A stretch of 64,000 nucleotides of DNA from Pedobacter hiemivivus (GCF_004331685.1 NZ_SJSM01000008.1:1-64000), one strand, 5' to 3'. Positions 35,177 to 46,100 are shown, counted from the first letter of the stretch. Translations and numbers: made by a program. Notes: generated by a model not told the origin, from the letters alone.

Positions 35177-38100
35177 TTACAATTTTACATTAAGCCCAAA
35201 CTGAAATCCTTTGGGCTGCGGCGGCGTGCCAAAACCACCCAGTCCCTGAGCATTGGGATTTGACGTGATGCCCGATTCTGGATCTCCGGTATATTTGGTC
35301 CACAGGAATAGATTTGACCCCACAAAGTATACTCTTACGTCAGATAGCCCTAATTTTGAAAATGTTGATTTAGGTAAATTGTAACCTAAAGTGACTTGTT
35401 TCAATCTTAAAAAGGATGCATCTTCCAGATATCGGCTGCTCTGGTCAATGGTGTAATTACTGCCTACAGAGGTAAGTCGAGGGATGTCTGTAATGTCCCC
35501 TTTCTTCTGCCATCTGTTTAAGACATTGGTTGTCACACTGCCTGCTGATGCATTTCTTTCCTTAAAGTACCTTTGGAGATTTAAAGTGTAATTTCCATAT
35601 TGGAAGCTAAAGGCTACGCCGAGATCAAAGTTTTTGTATTTGAAATTGTTGGTAAGGCCACCATAGAACTTTGGATATGCACTGTGTATTATTTTTCGGT
35701 CTTCAGCCGTTACATTTCCATTTGCGTCCTGACCTTCAAATACTGGTGCGCCTGTATTTGGATCTACATACAATTGATTGTAAAGCCAAAAAGAGTTCAT
35801 TGAATAACCTTCTTTCAAAATCACCCAGTCCCTGGTGTATTGGGTAATCGGGCTTGGCAATTTTTCAATTTTGTTTTTATTACCAGAGATGTTGAAATCT
35901 GTGCTCCATGTAAAATGTCTGGTTCTGAGATTGGTCGAGTTTATTGTCAGTTCATAGCCTTTGTTGCTGATTTCGCCAACATTGGCCCAATAAACAGAAA
36001 AACCAGTAGATGATGGAATAGGCTGTTGCAGCAAGAGGTCAGAAGTATATTTATGGTATAGGTCCAAAGTTACCGCCAGTCGGTTATTAAAAAAGGAAGC
36101 GTCTAAACCTATATCGGTTTGCTTGGTTTTCTCCCAACGTAAATCGTCATTACCCAACTGCTCTGGTCCAATACCAGGTAAGGGCGAACCCACTAGATCG
36201 GCATAACTGCTACCGCCAGACCATAAGCCTCTGGAAGCAAAGTTGTCTATACCCGATTGATTCCCGGTTATCCCATAAGAAGCTCTTAGTTTTAAATCGC
36301 TAAGCCAGTCTACGTTTGTAAGGTAGCTTTCTTCTTTAAGCCTCCATCCCAAGGAGAATGCAGGGAAATACCCCCATTGATTATTGGTCCCAAATTTTGA
36401 AGATCCATCCGCACGTAAAGTCGCTTCAGCAAAATATTTACTTAAATAATTGTACCCTGCACGTCCGAAGAAGGAGGACAGATTATATCCCGTCCAGCCT
36501 TCAGATGCGGTACGAATAGATGCAGATGAGATTAACTTGTAATTGTCGTTGGCAAAACCGGTTCCAACTCCAGAATTTACAGAGAGGGTATTGCTTTGGA
36601 ATGAGTTTCCGGCAAGGAGTGTCAGCTTATGGTTCCCCAATTGCTTTTGATAAGTTAAGGTTTGCTCATTTATCCAGGTATTATTTTGGGTAATATCTGA
36701 ATTGGCTTGTCCACCTACTGCTTTTCCAATGCTTGTATTGGTGTTCCAATAGGCCGATTCCTTGTAATTGTTATAATCCAGGCTAAAACTGGTTTTAAAC
36801 TTTAGGCCTTTAGCCAGTTCAGCTTCAGCAAAGACGCTTCCCACATAGCGTAAACTCTGTGTTTTTACATCGTAATTATCTATGAGCGTATAGGTGTTAT
36901 CAACTCCAGTAGCGAAACCATCTTCACCATATTTAGGTGTGAAAGTGGCGGTTGAGACAGCAGAGTTCCATAGACTTACCTGTGGACCATCTCCTGTACG
37001 GGCCTGATTTCGGTCGCTTTTTGAAAAGCTATTGGTTAGCCCAATACTTACTTTTTCTGAAAGCTTCTGGTCGAAATTGAATTTTAAACTTGCTCTTGAA
37101 AACTTGATTACCTTAATTAATGCTTCTTGATCAGTGTATCCAGCTCCTATGTAATATCTGGAGGAGTTTGATCCACCCTGTACGGCCAAACTATAGTCTT
37201 GTACACGTCCTTTTCTCAGCAAGTCGCCCAGCCTATCGTATGTAGGCTGTTCCTCTGGTAATCCGCGGCCACCTTCTGATACCGGTCGGAAGGGTCTGTT
37301 TTGAACGGTTTGATTTAAGCTTGGGTTGTCAACTCCAGAATTGATCCACCATTCATTAGCGAGCAATGCAGCCTCAGGTCCAGTAGTAAGACTAGGTACA
37401 GTATTTTTATCTGCCTGCACCCATCCATTTGCTATATTGAAACTAACGGTAGATTTGTTGTTGTAATTTCCTTTTTTTGTGGTGATTAATACGACGCCAT
37501 TGGCTCCTCTTGAACCATAAATAGCCGTTGCCGATGCATCCTTTAATACTTCTATAGATTCGATATCGGCAGGATTGATATCCGCAAGAGGAGAGGTAAC
37601 CCTACCACCCAGATTGGTGGCCTGCAAGCTTGAATTATTCAAAAATACACCATCCACAATATATAATGGATCGCTACTTGAATTGATTGATGTGGTTCCC
37701 CTAACTCTTAAAAATATGCCTTCTCCGGGAACACCAGAATTGGTGATGACCTGTACCCCAGCGGCTTTCCCCTGTAGCTGTGCGTCAAAACTGGCAACTG
37801 GTTGTTGTATCACTTCGGAAGCTTTTATTTTCGCAACAGAACCGGTAATTTCCTTTTTATTCTGGGTGCCATATCCCACTATGAGAATTTCGCTTAATTG
37901 TTTTTGGTTCTGATTCAGTTTAATTGTGATGGGGGTATTGGTCACCACAACGCTGGATTTGTCATAGCCCAGGTAACTGACAATCAGGGTGACAGGAAGT
38001 TTTTGTCCGGTTACAAAGCTGAACTTACCATCCCGGTCTGTTTGGACGCTATGTGTTACGCCTTCTAGCTGCACTAAAGCCCCCGGTAAAGGGTCGCTGG

Positions 38101-38272
38101 TACGGGAATCTATAACTTGTCCACTTATGGTTGCGTTTACCAGTGGCTTGGTAGGTGTTTGGGCAATAGTAAGGAGAGGGGATAGAAGGACGAGCGATAG
38201 GGATGTTAACTTTAGTTTTTGGACCAAAGCAAGGCCATTAAAAAAGCGCCTAGCTTTTTCAAAATTTTGCAT
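35177..38272 (-). CDS. SusC-like TonB-dependent transporter without STN domain
   Basis: This 1031-residue outer membrane importer has a signal peptide ending LLTIAQT. A carboxypeptidase-regulatory-like domain follows directly at about 50-120 (ISGQVIDSRTSDPLPGALV). The plug carries ILIVGYGTQNKKEITGS, IVDGVFLNN and YGSRGANGVVLITTK, followed by the barrel. The absence of an STN domain and of a nearby sigma/FecR pair means it is not regulated by the trans-envelope route used in PUL1 and PUL2. It is the first gene of the seven-gene operon and is preceded by a good promoter at 38460-38490. Confidence 0.93.
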   Translation of the reverse strand: MQNFEKARRFFNGLALVQKLKLTSLSLVLLSPLLTIAQTPTKPLVNATISGQVIDSRTSDPLPGALVQLEGVTHSVQTDRDGKFSFVTGQKLPVTLIVSYLGYDKSSVVVTNTPITIKLNQNQKQLSEILIVGYGTQNKKEITGSVAKIKASEVIQQPVASFDAQLQGKAAGVQVITNSGVPGEGIFLRVRGTTSINSSSDPLYIVDGVFLNNSSLQATNLGGRVTSPLADINPADIESIEVLKDASATAIYGSRGANGVVLITTKKGNYNNKSTVSFNIANGWVQADKNTVPSLTTGPEAALLANEWWINSGVDNPSLNQTVQNRPFRPVSEGGRGLPEEQPTYDRLGDLLRKGRVQDYSLAVQGGSNSSRYYIGAGYTDQEALIKVIKFSRASLKFNFDQKLSEKVSIGLTNSFSKSDRNQARTGDGPQVSLWNSAVSTATFTPKYGEDGFATGVDNTYTLIDNYDVKTQSLRYVGSVFAEAELAKGLKFKTSFSLDYNNYKESAYWNTNTSIGKAVGGQANSDITQNNTWINEQTLTYQKQLGNHKLTLLAGNSFQSNTLSVNSGVGTGFANDNYKLISSASIRTASEGWTGYNLSSFFGRAGYNYLSKYFAEATLRADGSSKFGTNNQWGYFPAFSLGWRLKEESYLTNVDWLSDLKLRASYGITGNQSGIDNFASRGLWSGGSSYADLVGSPLPGIGPEQLGNDDLRWEKTKQTDIGLDASFFNNRLAVTLDLYHKYTSDLLLQQPIPSSTGFSVYWANVGEISNKGYELTINSTNLRTRHFTWSTDFNISGNKNKIEKLPSPITQYTRDWVILKEGYSMNSFWLYNQLYVDPNTGAPVFEGQDANGNVTAEDRKIIHSAYPKFYGGLTNNFKYKNFDLGVAFSFQYGNYTLNLQRYFKERNASAGSVTTNVLNRWQKKGDITDIPRLTSVGSNYTIDQSSRYLEDASFLRLKQVTLGYNLPKSTFSKLGLSDVRVYFVGSNLFLWTKYTGDPESGITSNPNAQGLGGFGTPPQPKGFQFGLNVKL

Positions 38273-38350
38273 ATTTTTACATTACTTAATTTGAGTGATA
38301 AAACAGGGCCAACGCCAAATTGATATCCTGTTTTTTAGAATTAGTTATTA

Positions 38351-38371
38351 GGGGAATACATTGTATTTCCC
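38351..38371 (-). promoter_or_regulatory. Inverted repeat in the leader of the susC sulfur-type operon
   Basis: GGGGAATACA and TGTATTTCCC are separated by a single T, giving a 10-base-pair stem with one G-T pair. It lies 79-99 bases upstream of the susC start and downstream of the predicted transcription start. It could be an operator for an unknown regulator or an RNA hairpin in the leader. Confidence 0.4.
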
Positions 38372-38459
38372 TTTTATATTACTGAGTGTAACATCGCATC
38401 ATTGGAAACCTCCTTGTCATTTAACTGGTGTTATAAATAAAGTCTACTAAACTTGTCGA

Positions 38460-38490
38460 CAATATTAAGGTATTTTATTTATCCCTCAAA
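38460..38490 (-). promoter_or_regulatory. Promoter of the seven-gene minus-strand operon
   Basis: Read on the minus strand, TTTG (38487-38490) is followed after exactly 19 bases by TAATATTG (38460-38467), one mismatch from TAnnTTTG. Both boxes and the spacing fit the Bacteroidota primary sigma consensus. The leader would be about 180 bases long. Confidence 0.55.
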
Positions 38491-38634
38491 ATAAAAACTA
38501 CTAAATAAGTATACTTTTTGTGGCAGTTGTCTTTTTGCTTAGAGAATAGTAGTGTTTTTGAAAATTAAATATGTGAGAAAGAGCGATTAATAATTATTTC
38601 TCCATTTAGCATAGGGTAGTAACAGAAAAGATAT

Positions 38635-38642
38635 TACATTTG
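38635..38642 (+). promoter_or_regulatory. TACATTTG promoter box upstream of tRNA-Phe
   Basis: TACATTTG matches TAnnTTTG exactly and lies 49 bases before the tRNA. No convincing -33 TTTG is seen at the right distance. Confidence 0.4.
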
Positions 38643-38691
38643 CAATCCCGACCGAGGGGAATATGATTACGAAATCATGTTTAAATAAGAT

Positions 38692-38764
38692 GGTACGGTA
38701 GCTCAGTCGGTAGAGCAATGGACTGAAAATCCATGTGTCGCCGGTTCGATCCCGGCCCATACCA
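38692..38764 (+). tRNA. tRNA-Phe (anticodon GAA)
   Basis: A full cloverleaf of 73 bases can be drawn. The acceptor is GGTACGG with CCATACC. The D arm is GCTC-AGTCGGTA-GAGC. The anticodon arm is ATGGA-CTGAAAA-TCCAT with anticodon GAA. The variable loop is GTGTC and the T arm is GCCGG-TTCGATC-CCGGC, followed by discriminator A. The acceptor stem has one C-A mismatch at the fifth pair. The 3' CCA is not encoded. Confidence 0.95.
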
Positions 38765-38771
38765 CTGCAAG

Positions 38772-38798
38772 AAGCTTCAGAGAAATCTGGAGCTTTTC
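38772..38798 (+). terminator. Terminator after tRNA-Phe
   Basis: A 10-base-pair stem with one T-G pair (AAGCTTCAGA at 38772-38781 against TCTGGAGCTT at 38786-38795) has a GAAA tetraloop and is followed by T residues. It sits just after the tRNA and before the regulator gene. Confidence 0.8.
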
Positions 38799-38942
38799 TG
38801 TTTTATATGGTTTTTTATACATCCTGCTTGACCCAAAATATACCTTCTGCGTAAAGGCATAGGCGCTCTTTGCTCCCCTTCAGGAGCCTAAGAGATGCCA
38901 GCCTTCGAGCAGAATGGTTTATTTTGTATCTTTAAAGCGGAA

Positions 38943-41900
38943 ATGACTAAACCTACTAACCTTCATAAAATAGCCACGCGAGTATTACTAATCGTAATAT
39001 TCAACTGCTTTTTCATGCGCTCATTTGCTCAGTTATCCTTTGATCATTTATCAGTTACCAACGGCCTGTCTCAAAGTACCGTTTTATCTATATGCAAAGA
39101 CAGCAGGGGATACATGTGGTTTGGTACGCGCGACTGTCTGAATCGCTATGATGGTAGAGGTGTTAAAATTTACCATACAAATCCTGATGATCCATCAACC
39201 ATCAGTTCGGAAGATTACATCTATGCTTTGTTAGAGGATAAAAAGCAAAACCTATGGATTGGAACCCAAAACGGACTAAATAGGTATATTCCCGAAAAGG
39301 ACGCTTTTGAACGGATCCCTTATGATCTTAAAAATCCGAATAGCATCAGCGATAAGATTGTACTTTCCATATTTTCCGATAGCAAAGGGAAGATCTGGTT
39401 CGGTACTAATCTGGGCTTAAGTATGCTGGAAAGCTCTACTTCCAGAAAGTTTAAAAGGTTTTTTCAAAAAGACGGGCTGGCAGGGAATTCTATATATGCA
39501 GTTTTTGAAGACAGTAAAGGCAATATTTGGGTAGGGACTACAGAGGGCTTGACCAGGATGACTTTAAAGAATGGCAAGTATATCTTTACTACCTTTCGCA
39601 ATAATGCCACTGATCTGAAAAGTATTAGTGGGAATTTTATTAGAACCATTGCTGAGGATAAGCAAGGGAGAATATGGATAGGGACAGAAGCAGATGGTTT
39701 GAATTTGTTTATGCCTGAAAGTGCTTCCTTTATGAGGTTTAAGTATAATCCTGCTGATCCACAGGGATTGAGTAATAACATTGTCCGTAAAATAACAGTA
39801 AGTAAAAAAGGTGATTTATGGGTGGCGACCATGAACGGCTTGAATATTTTAAATCCACATACCCTACGTTTTACCGATTTTAAGCATGATTCGGATAACC
39901 GTAAGAGCTTAAGTGATAATTCTATTAAGGATATTTATGAGGATAATCAGGGCTCAGTTTGGGTGGGTACTAATTTTGGTGGTGTAAATGTTACCCACAG
40001 TAATACCATTCCCTTTACGGTTTATAAACACGATAAATACAGAAACAGCATCAGCAGCGACATCATCAGCGTTATTGAGGGCGATGAAAAGGGAAATCTT
40101 TGGATTGGTACTGAAGGGCATGGCCTTAATTATTTCGACACTAAAACTGGCGAATTTAAAAAGTATGTGAACGATGCCCGTGATCCGGGAAGTCTGGGTA
40201 ATAATACCATTAAGGCCATATATCGAGATCGCAAGAACAGAATCTGGATAGGCTTGTTTCAAGGGGGGCTTGAGCTTTTTAACCCAAACACAGGTAAGTT
40301 TATGCACTACCAACCTGATCCTTTGAATCCCAGAGCCCTAACTTTTGGCTATGTAAGCAGTATTGCCGAAGATGATCGGGGAAGACTGCTTGTTGGTACT
40401 TCATCGAAAGGATTAAATGTGTTTGATCCAGAGCAGGAAAACTTCTCTGTAATTAGTGATGTTCCTACCTCATCTGGGCTAAGGCTGAGCAGCAGTTACA
40501 TTCGTTTTGCTTATACGGATTCGAAGAAAAATCTCTGGGTGGGTACGCCAAGGGGACTCAATTTGTTAAAGTATCAATCCGGACAATTTAAGTTTTTCTT
40601 CAAAGGTAGTAGCAAAGATAGTCTTAAATCAGGTCAGGTCAATTGTATAAGGGAAGATCAGCAAGGTAACATCTGGGTAGGCTCCTTACGTGGGGGCTTA
40701 AGTCTTTACCATCCTAAAACCAATTCCTTTACTACTTATACTAAAGTAAATGGTATGGCTAGTGACAATATCATCGATATTTTGGAGGATAATGAGGGGA
40801 ACTTGTGGTTGAGTACAGATCGTGGCCTCACCAAGTTTGATAAGCAGCGGAAATTCTTTAAAAACTATAACATTACAGATGGATTACCTGCCAACGAGTT
40901 CAACGTTAATTCGGCTTATAAGGATAAAAGTGGAAAGCTCTACTTTGGTAGTTACAATGGCCTGGTAAGTTTTACTCCCCGCGACATTAAGGTGAATACC
41001 CATGTTCCAAAAATTGTATTTTCTGGTTTAAAGCTATTCAACAAACCGGTAGCTATTAATGGGCCTGATCATTTGTTGAAAGAGGACATCAGTTTCACCA
41101 AAGAGATTACGTTTTTAGCAGGACAAAATATTTTTACAATTGATTTTTTGGCTTTAAGCTATATACAGCCGGGCCGTAATAAATATGCGTATAAGCTAGA
41201 GGGCTTTGAAAAGGATTGGAACTATGTTAGTATTCCATCCGCAACCTATACCAACCTACCATCTGGCAAGTATCGTTTTTTAGTAAAAGCAAGTAACAAT
41301 GATGGCCTTTGGAACGAAAATCCAGCCAGTCTGGAGATTCGCATCCTCCCCCCAATATGGCGCACCTGGTGGGCTTACCTGCTCTATTTTATGGCGGGCT
41401 CTGCATTGCTTTATTTCGTGTTGCGTTTTAGTCGTAGACAGCAAAGGCTGGAGTCGGAGTTGTATTATGAGCACTTGAACAATGAGCGGCAACAAGAGCT
41501 TTACCAGATGAAGCTTGATTTCTTTACCCGGATATCACATGAGATCCGTACGCCACTAACTCTGATCTTTGCGCCACTTGAAAAGCTGATTAACCTGACT
41601 AAGGAAAATAATACCGTTAACCAGCAGTTGATGGGGATTAAGAGGAATACTGACAGGCTGTTAAGGTTGATAAGCGAGTTGCTAGACTTTAGAAAGATAG
41701 AAACGGGAAATGCTAAGCTACAGGTTTCGGAACATGACCTGGTTGCTTTTTGCCGCAGTATCTATGATGCTTACGAGAGTTTGGCTGAAATTAAAAATAT
41801 AGATTATAGCTTTAGCAGTACTGAACCTCAAATTCAGGTGTATTTTGATACTAGCCAGATGGAGAAAGTATTTTATAACATCCTTTCCAATGCCTTTAAA

Positions 41901-43070
41901 TATACGCCTGATGGTGGCAAAATAAGCTTCTCTATCCATTTGGAAAATGAGCAGATAAAAGTGGTTATTGCAGATACGGGTATTGGTATCCCTGAAGAGG
42001 CGCAAGACAAGATATTTACTAATTTCTATCAGGTAAAATCGGGGGCGGTTACTGCTGAAGGTTGGGGAATAGGTTTGGCGTTGGTTAAAAATATAGTAGA
42101 TCTGCATAAAGGCGAAATCTCGGTTGCTAGTGTGCCGGCTATCGCTGGAAAGGATGGGGAAACTAGTCTTACCGTTGCCCTTTTATTGGGTAAAGCTCAT
42201 TTTACGGAGGAAGAAATGCTGAGCCCGGATAGGATGATGAAAGCTATAGGGGATGTTGCTATATCAACGATAGCAGAAGTCGATGAGGAAAGAGCATCTG
42301 TACCTGGAGAGAAAAAATATACCATTCTGGTTGTAGAGGATAATGATGAATTGAGAGGGTTTATTGTACAGTCGCTGCAAAATACTTACCACATTCTGGA
42401 AGGTGTGAATGGACTGGAAGGCTGGGAGATGGCTATAGCACATGTTCCCGATGTCATTATTAGTGATGTGACCATGCCCGAAATGGATGGTTTGGAACTT
42501 TGTGCCAGATTAAAAAAAGAAGAAAGAACCAATCATATCCCTGTAATTATGCTTACTGCTATGGCATCGCAGCTACATCTGGTTAATGGTTTGGAAGCAG
42601 GAGCTAATATTTACATTACTAAACCTTTCAGCATTCAGGTTTTGGAACTCAGTGTTCGTAACCTTTTACAGGGGCGCGAGGAACTTAAGCAGAAATACAT
42701 GCGTCAGGTGATGCTAACCCCGAGGAGGCTTGAAACAGAGTCGCCGGAGGATAAGTTTTTAAATCGATTGATGTTGGTGATTGAGGAGAGTATGGAAGAT
42801 CCTGATTTTAATGTGGGGAGCCTTGTTGAAGATATTGGAATGAGTCAGACTGTGCTGTACAAAAAGATCAAGGCCATTACTGGTTTATCCATTACAGATT
42901 TTATCAAATCACAACGATTAAAAAGAGCCGCGCAGTTATTGACAGAGGATAAACTGAATATTTCTGAAGTCGCTTACTCTGTTGGTTTCAATGATCGGAA
43001 GTACTTTAGTAAAGAGTTTCGTAAGCAATTTGGTGTAGCCCCATCAGACTATGTTCAAAAAACAGATTAG
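38943..43070 (+). CDS. Hybrid two-component system regulator (HTCS) of the chondroitin locus
   Basis: This 1375-residue single-chain sensor starts at the ATG at 38943, which opens a signal/anchor segment ending MRSFAQLSF; an earlier in-frame ATG at 38895 adds 16 residues with no clear role. The domains in order are two-component propeller repeats (about 30-700, many WIGT/WVGT blades), a Y_Y_Y domain (about 710-775), and a membrane segment at about 800-822. Next come a histidine kinase with RISHEIRTPL (H866), an ATPase domain (ADTGIGIPEEA), a receiver with ISDVTMPEMDG (D1175), and a C-terminal AraC-type helix-turn-helix. Binding of unsaturated disaccharides in the periplasm would activate PUL3 transcription. 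A TATCTTTA box at 38927-38934 lies just before the chosen start. Confidence 0.93.
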   Translation: MTKPTNLHKIATRVLLIVIFNCFFMRSFAQLSFDHLSVTNGLSQSTVLSICKDSRGYMWFGTRDCLNRYDGRGVKIYHTNPDDPSTISSEDYIYALLEDKKQNLWIGTQNGLNRYIPEKDAFERIPYDLKNPNSISDKIVLSIFSDSKGKIWFGTNLGLSMLESSTSRKFKRFFQKDGLAGNSIYAVFEDSKGNIWVGTTEGLTRMTLKNGKYIFTTFRNNATDLKSISGNFIRTIAEDKQGRIWIGTEADGLNLFMPESASFMRFKYNPADPQGLSNNIVRKITVSKKGDLWVATMNGLNILNPHTLRFTDFKHDSDNRKSLSDNSIKDIYEDNQGSVWVGTNFGGVNVTHSNTIPFTVYKHDKYRNSISSDIISVIEGDEKGNLWIGTEGHGLNYFDTKTGEFKKYVNDARDPGSLGNNTIKAIYRDRKNRIWIGLFQGGLELFNPNTGKFMHYQPDPLNPRALTFGYVSSIAEDDRGRLLVGTSSKGLNVFDPEQENFSVISDVPTSSGLRLSSSYIRFAYTDSKKNLWVGTPRGLNLLKYQSGQFKFFFKGSSKDSLKSGQVNCIREDQQGNIWVGSLRGGLSLYHPKTNSFTTYTKVNGMASDNIIDILEDNEGNLWLSTDRGLTKFDKQRKFFKNYNITDGLPANEFNVNSAYKDKSGKLYFGSYNGLVSFTPRDIKVNTHVPKIVFSGLKLFNKPVAINGPDHLLKEDISFTKEITFLAGQNIFTIDFLALSYIQPGRNKYAYKLEGFEKDWNYVSIPSATYTNLPSGKYRFLVKASNNDGLWNENPASLEIRILPPIWRTWWAYLLYFMAGSALLYFVLRFSRRQQRLESELYYEHLNNERQQELYQMKLDFFTRISHEIRTPLTLIFAPLEKLINLTKENNTVNQQLMGIKRNTDRLLRLISELLDFRKIETGNAKLQVSEHDLVAFCRSIYDAYESLAEIKNIDYSFSSTEPQIQVYFDTSQMEKVFYNILSNAFKYTPDGGKISFSIHLENEQIKVVIADTGIGIPEEAQDKIFTNFYQVKSGAVTAEGWGIGLALVKNIVDLHKGEISVASVPAIAGKDGETSLTVALLLGKAHFTEEEMLSPDRMMKAIGDVAISTIAEVDEERASVPGEKKYTILVVEDNDELRGFIVQSLQNTYHILEGVNGLEGWEMAIAHVPDVIISDVTMPEMDGLELCARLKKEERTNHIPVIMLTAMASQLHLVNGLEAGANIYITKPFSIQVLELSVRNLLQGREELKQKYMRQVMLTPRRLETESPEDKFLNRLMLVIEESMEDPDFNVGSLVEDIGMSQTVLYKKIKAITGLSITDFIKSQRLKRAAQLLTEDKLNISEVAYSVGFNDRKYFSKEFRKQFGVAPSDYVQKTD

Positions 43071-43163
43071 ACCCCCCTTTTGAACTGATTTGTCGCCTTT
43101 TTTAGGCAGATTAAAATGAATATTTGAATCTTGTATGAACCAAATTTCAGAAAAAGACCAAAT

Positions 43164-46100
43164 ATGAACCGTTTGCTTTTCGTTTTTTTATTTGTCTGTT
43201 GGCAGTCTGCCGGCAGTTACGCACAGATACAAACAGACATTTGCGAAAATAGCGTACCCAATAATTGGAACGCCATTAATGGCAGGTTATCCATGAACGC
43301 CGACCACTTTAAATTGGGTAAACAAGCCCTAAAGTGGGACTGGACAACTGCCGGGAAAAGTATATTGAAAGTTCAGAGCGATGCTTTCAAAGCTGTTGCT
43401 GCAAATCCAAGAAGTACTTTCGTAGTATGGATCTATAATGACACACCTATAAATGATAAGCTGGTGTTTAAATTCGGTACTCAAGATAAAACGGTTTCTA
43501 GTTTCGATTTTAACCTTAATTTTAAAGGTTGGCGAACAGCTTGGGTAATGTACCATAGAGATATGGTAGGCAAGCCTCAGGCAGATATGGATATCCTCAC
43601 TGTACATGCACCTACAACTGTAAAAAAGGGAAGCTTGTTTATTGATCAGCTGATGTATGATGTAACCATCAATCCGCGTTCACCAATGCGGGATGAGCAA
43701 TTACCTTTTGTAAATCCAGAAGGAGATAAGGCCGCCAATGCGCACTGGAACTCTTTATATGCATTTAATAGAACACCACATTACTTGCCCTTGCAAGTGA
43801 AATTGGAGTCGACTGATCGAACCGATATGGCACAAATCACTCAACGTTATAAAGAACAGATTCTGTCTTCAGCAAAAACTGTTGGAAAAAACGCAGTGCA
43901 AGATGTTGAAAAAGCCTTTAGCTATTGGAACATAGGAAGAGATGGGGGCCGAATAACCGGTAGACCAGTTTATTCTACAAATGATATAGAGTTGGTGTCT
44001 TTGTCGCCAACTGAAAGTGTGAAAGAAACCAATCGCTTATCTGGCATAAAACGTTATACCGAACTGATGCTACTGGTCGCTCAGCTTTATCAAACCTCGC
44101 CAGATGCAGTAGATAAACAAAAGCTAGAAGGTATTTTTATAGATCTGCTTGATCATCTTGAAGATCAGGGCTGGGCTTACGGTAGTGGTATGGGTGCATT
44201 GCATCATCACGGTTATAACCTGTCGGATTATTATCCGGCCTGTTTGCTCATGAAAGATGTGATCAAAAAACACAATAAGTTAGACCGCACATTTAAAAGT
44301 ATGGCTTGGTTTAGTGGTCTAGGACGTACTTTGCAGCTTCCTGATCAATTGCCATCGTCTAATATTGATGTTTTCAATACCCTGCTGGGGAGTATGCTCT
44401 CGTCTATTTTAATAATGGATGATGCTCCCGAAAAATTCAGGTATATGCATAGCTTTTCGAATTGGCTATCTAAAAATATAGAACCAGACCATACCATTGA
44501 GGGAGCTTTTAAGCCCGATGGGGCAGTTTTTCATCATGGTAATCTTTATCCAGCTTATGGTATTGGCGGTTATAGTGGTATTACCCCAATTATATACGCA
44601 CTTAGTGGGACCTCGTTTAGCGTAAGGCAACAAGCACATGAAAGTTTACGGAATAGTTTACTGATGATGCACTATTATACCAATCCTTATAAGTGGCCGA
44701 TTAGTGTGTCTGGCCGTCATCCGACAGGAAACTGGCGTATTCCAGATGTGCCTTATGCTTATATGGCTATGGCTGGGATGCCCGATGGTAGCTTAAAAAC
44801 GGATACGCTTATGGCCTCGATATACCTGAAGCTAAACGGAAAGAAGCAAAATAAATGGGCTACTGCTTTTAAAAGTAGCCAGATCAAGCCGGTAGGCTAT
44901 ACCAGGGGTCACTGGAACCTTAATTATGGTTTGTTTGATATACATCGCCGTCAGGATTGGTTGCTTACGGTACGCGGTCACAATCGGTATTTTATTAGCC
45001 ACGAGTCCTATCCCGGTGCAAATATGTATGGCCGTTATTTTGCCTATGGACAGTTGGAAGTTTTGTTTCCAGCAACCAAAGCTGATGATGGGAGCAATTT
45101 TAAAGATGAGGGTTGGGACTGGAACAACATTCCGGGGACAACAACCTTACATCTGCCCTTAGATAAGCTGCGTGCTAACATTATCAATGCTGATGACTAT
45201 AGTGGAATAGAAGAAATGTTGATCTCGGATGAGCGTTTTGCAGGGGGTACAACATTTAAGAACCAAGGTATGTTTGCCATGAAACTGCATGGTCATGATA
45301 AATATGATATGGGGAGTTTTAGGGCCACCAAATCATGGTTTATGTTTGATAACCTGGTCATCAATTTGGGCTCGGGGATTCAAAATACCATAGCAGCCTA
45401 TCCAACAGAAACGACGCTGTTCCAAAATTACCTGAAAGATTCGACAGATGTGCTCAACATAAATGGTACAGCAATAAATTCATTCCCCTACACAAAAAAG
45501 GGGGAAGCTGGAAAGCCTTTAACGATTGTTGACAACCGAAATATCGGCTATTATATTCCTGACGCGGGAGATATCGTGTTAACAAAAGCAACGCAGGTTT
45601 CACGTGATCAAAAAGATAGCCGTAAAACCATAGGCAACTTTGCTAAGTTAATTATTCAACATGGAAATGCGCCTGTAGATGCTGGATACCAGTATGCAAT
45701 GTTGATAAAAACGAATAAGCAGGCATTAGAAAGCTTAGCTTTGTTGCAAGGAAGTACTAAACCTTTGTATAAAGTATTGCAAAAGGACAATGCGGCGCAT
45801 ATTGTATGGTATGCTCCACAACAGATTACTGCAGTCGCTGTTTTTGGAACTAATAACAAACTCTCGGATTCTTTACTGATGGGCAATAATAGGCCATGTT
45901 TGCTGATGTATCAGCAAAAGGGGGAACAATTGTCTATGTCAGTTACCGATCCTGATCTTGCTTTTTATGAAGGGCCGGATGATAGTCCCTTAACGGCAGA
46001 TGGTAAAAGAAAAGAAGTGAGTATTTACTCACGCAATTGGTACCGTTCGCCAGCTAAACCATCAGTTATGCAACTGTTGGTTAAAGGTAGTTGGGTTGTA

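Larger units (their letters stand above)
38273..38691. other. AT-rich intergenic region between susC operon and tRNA-Phe
   Basis: This 419-base stretch has no supported gene. It contains a hairpin at 38351-38371, a minus-strand promoter at 38460-38490 for the susC operon and a plus-strand promoter-like box at 38635-38642 for the tRNA. The rest is AT-rich without repeats that I can see. Confidence 0.6.

Noticed and set aside
38692..38764. tRNA-Phe as the attachment site of an integrated element
   Set aside because: I saw no second copy of the tRNA 3' end and no integrase gene in the window.
43131..43163. In-frame TTG start that would extend the PL8 ABC-type lyase by 11 residues
   Set aside because: The added residues are polar and precede a normal signal peptide that starts at the ATG at 43164.
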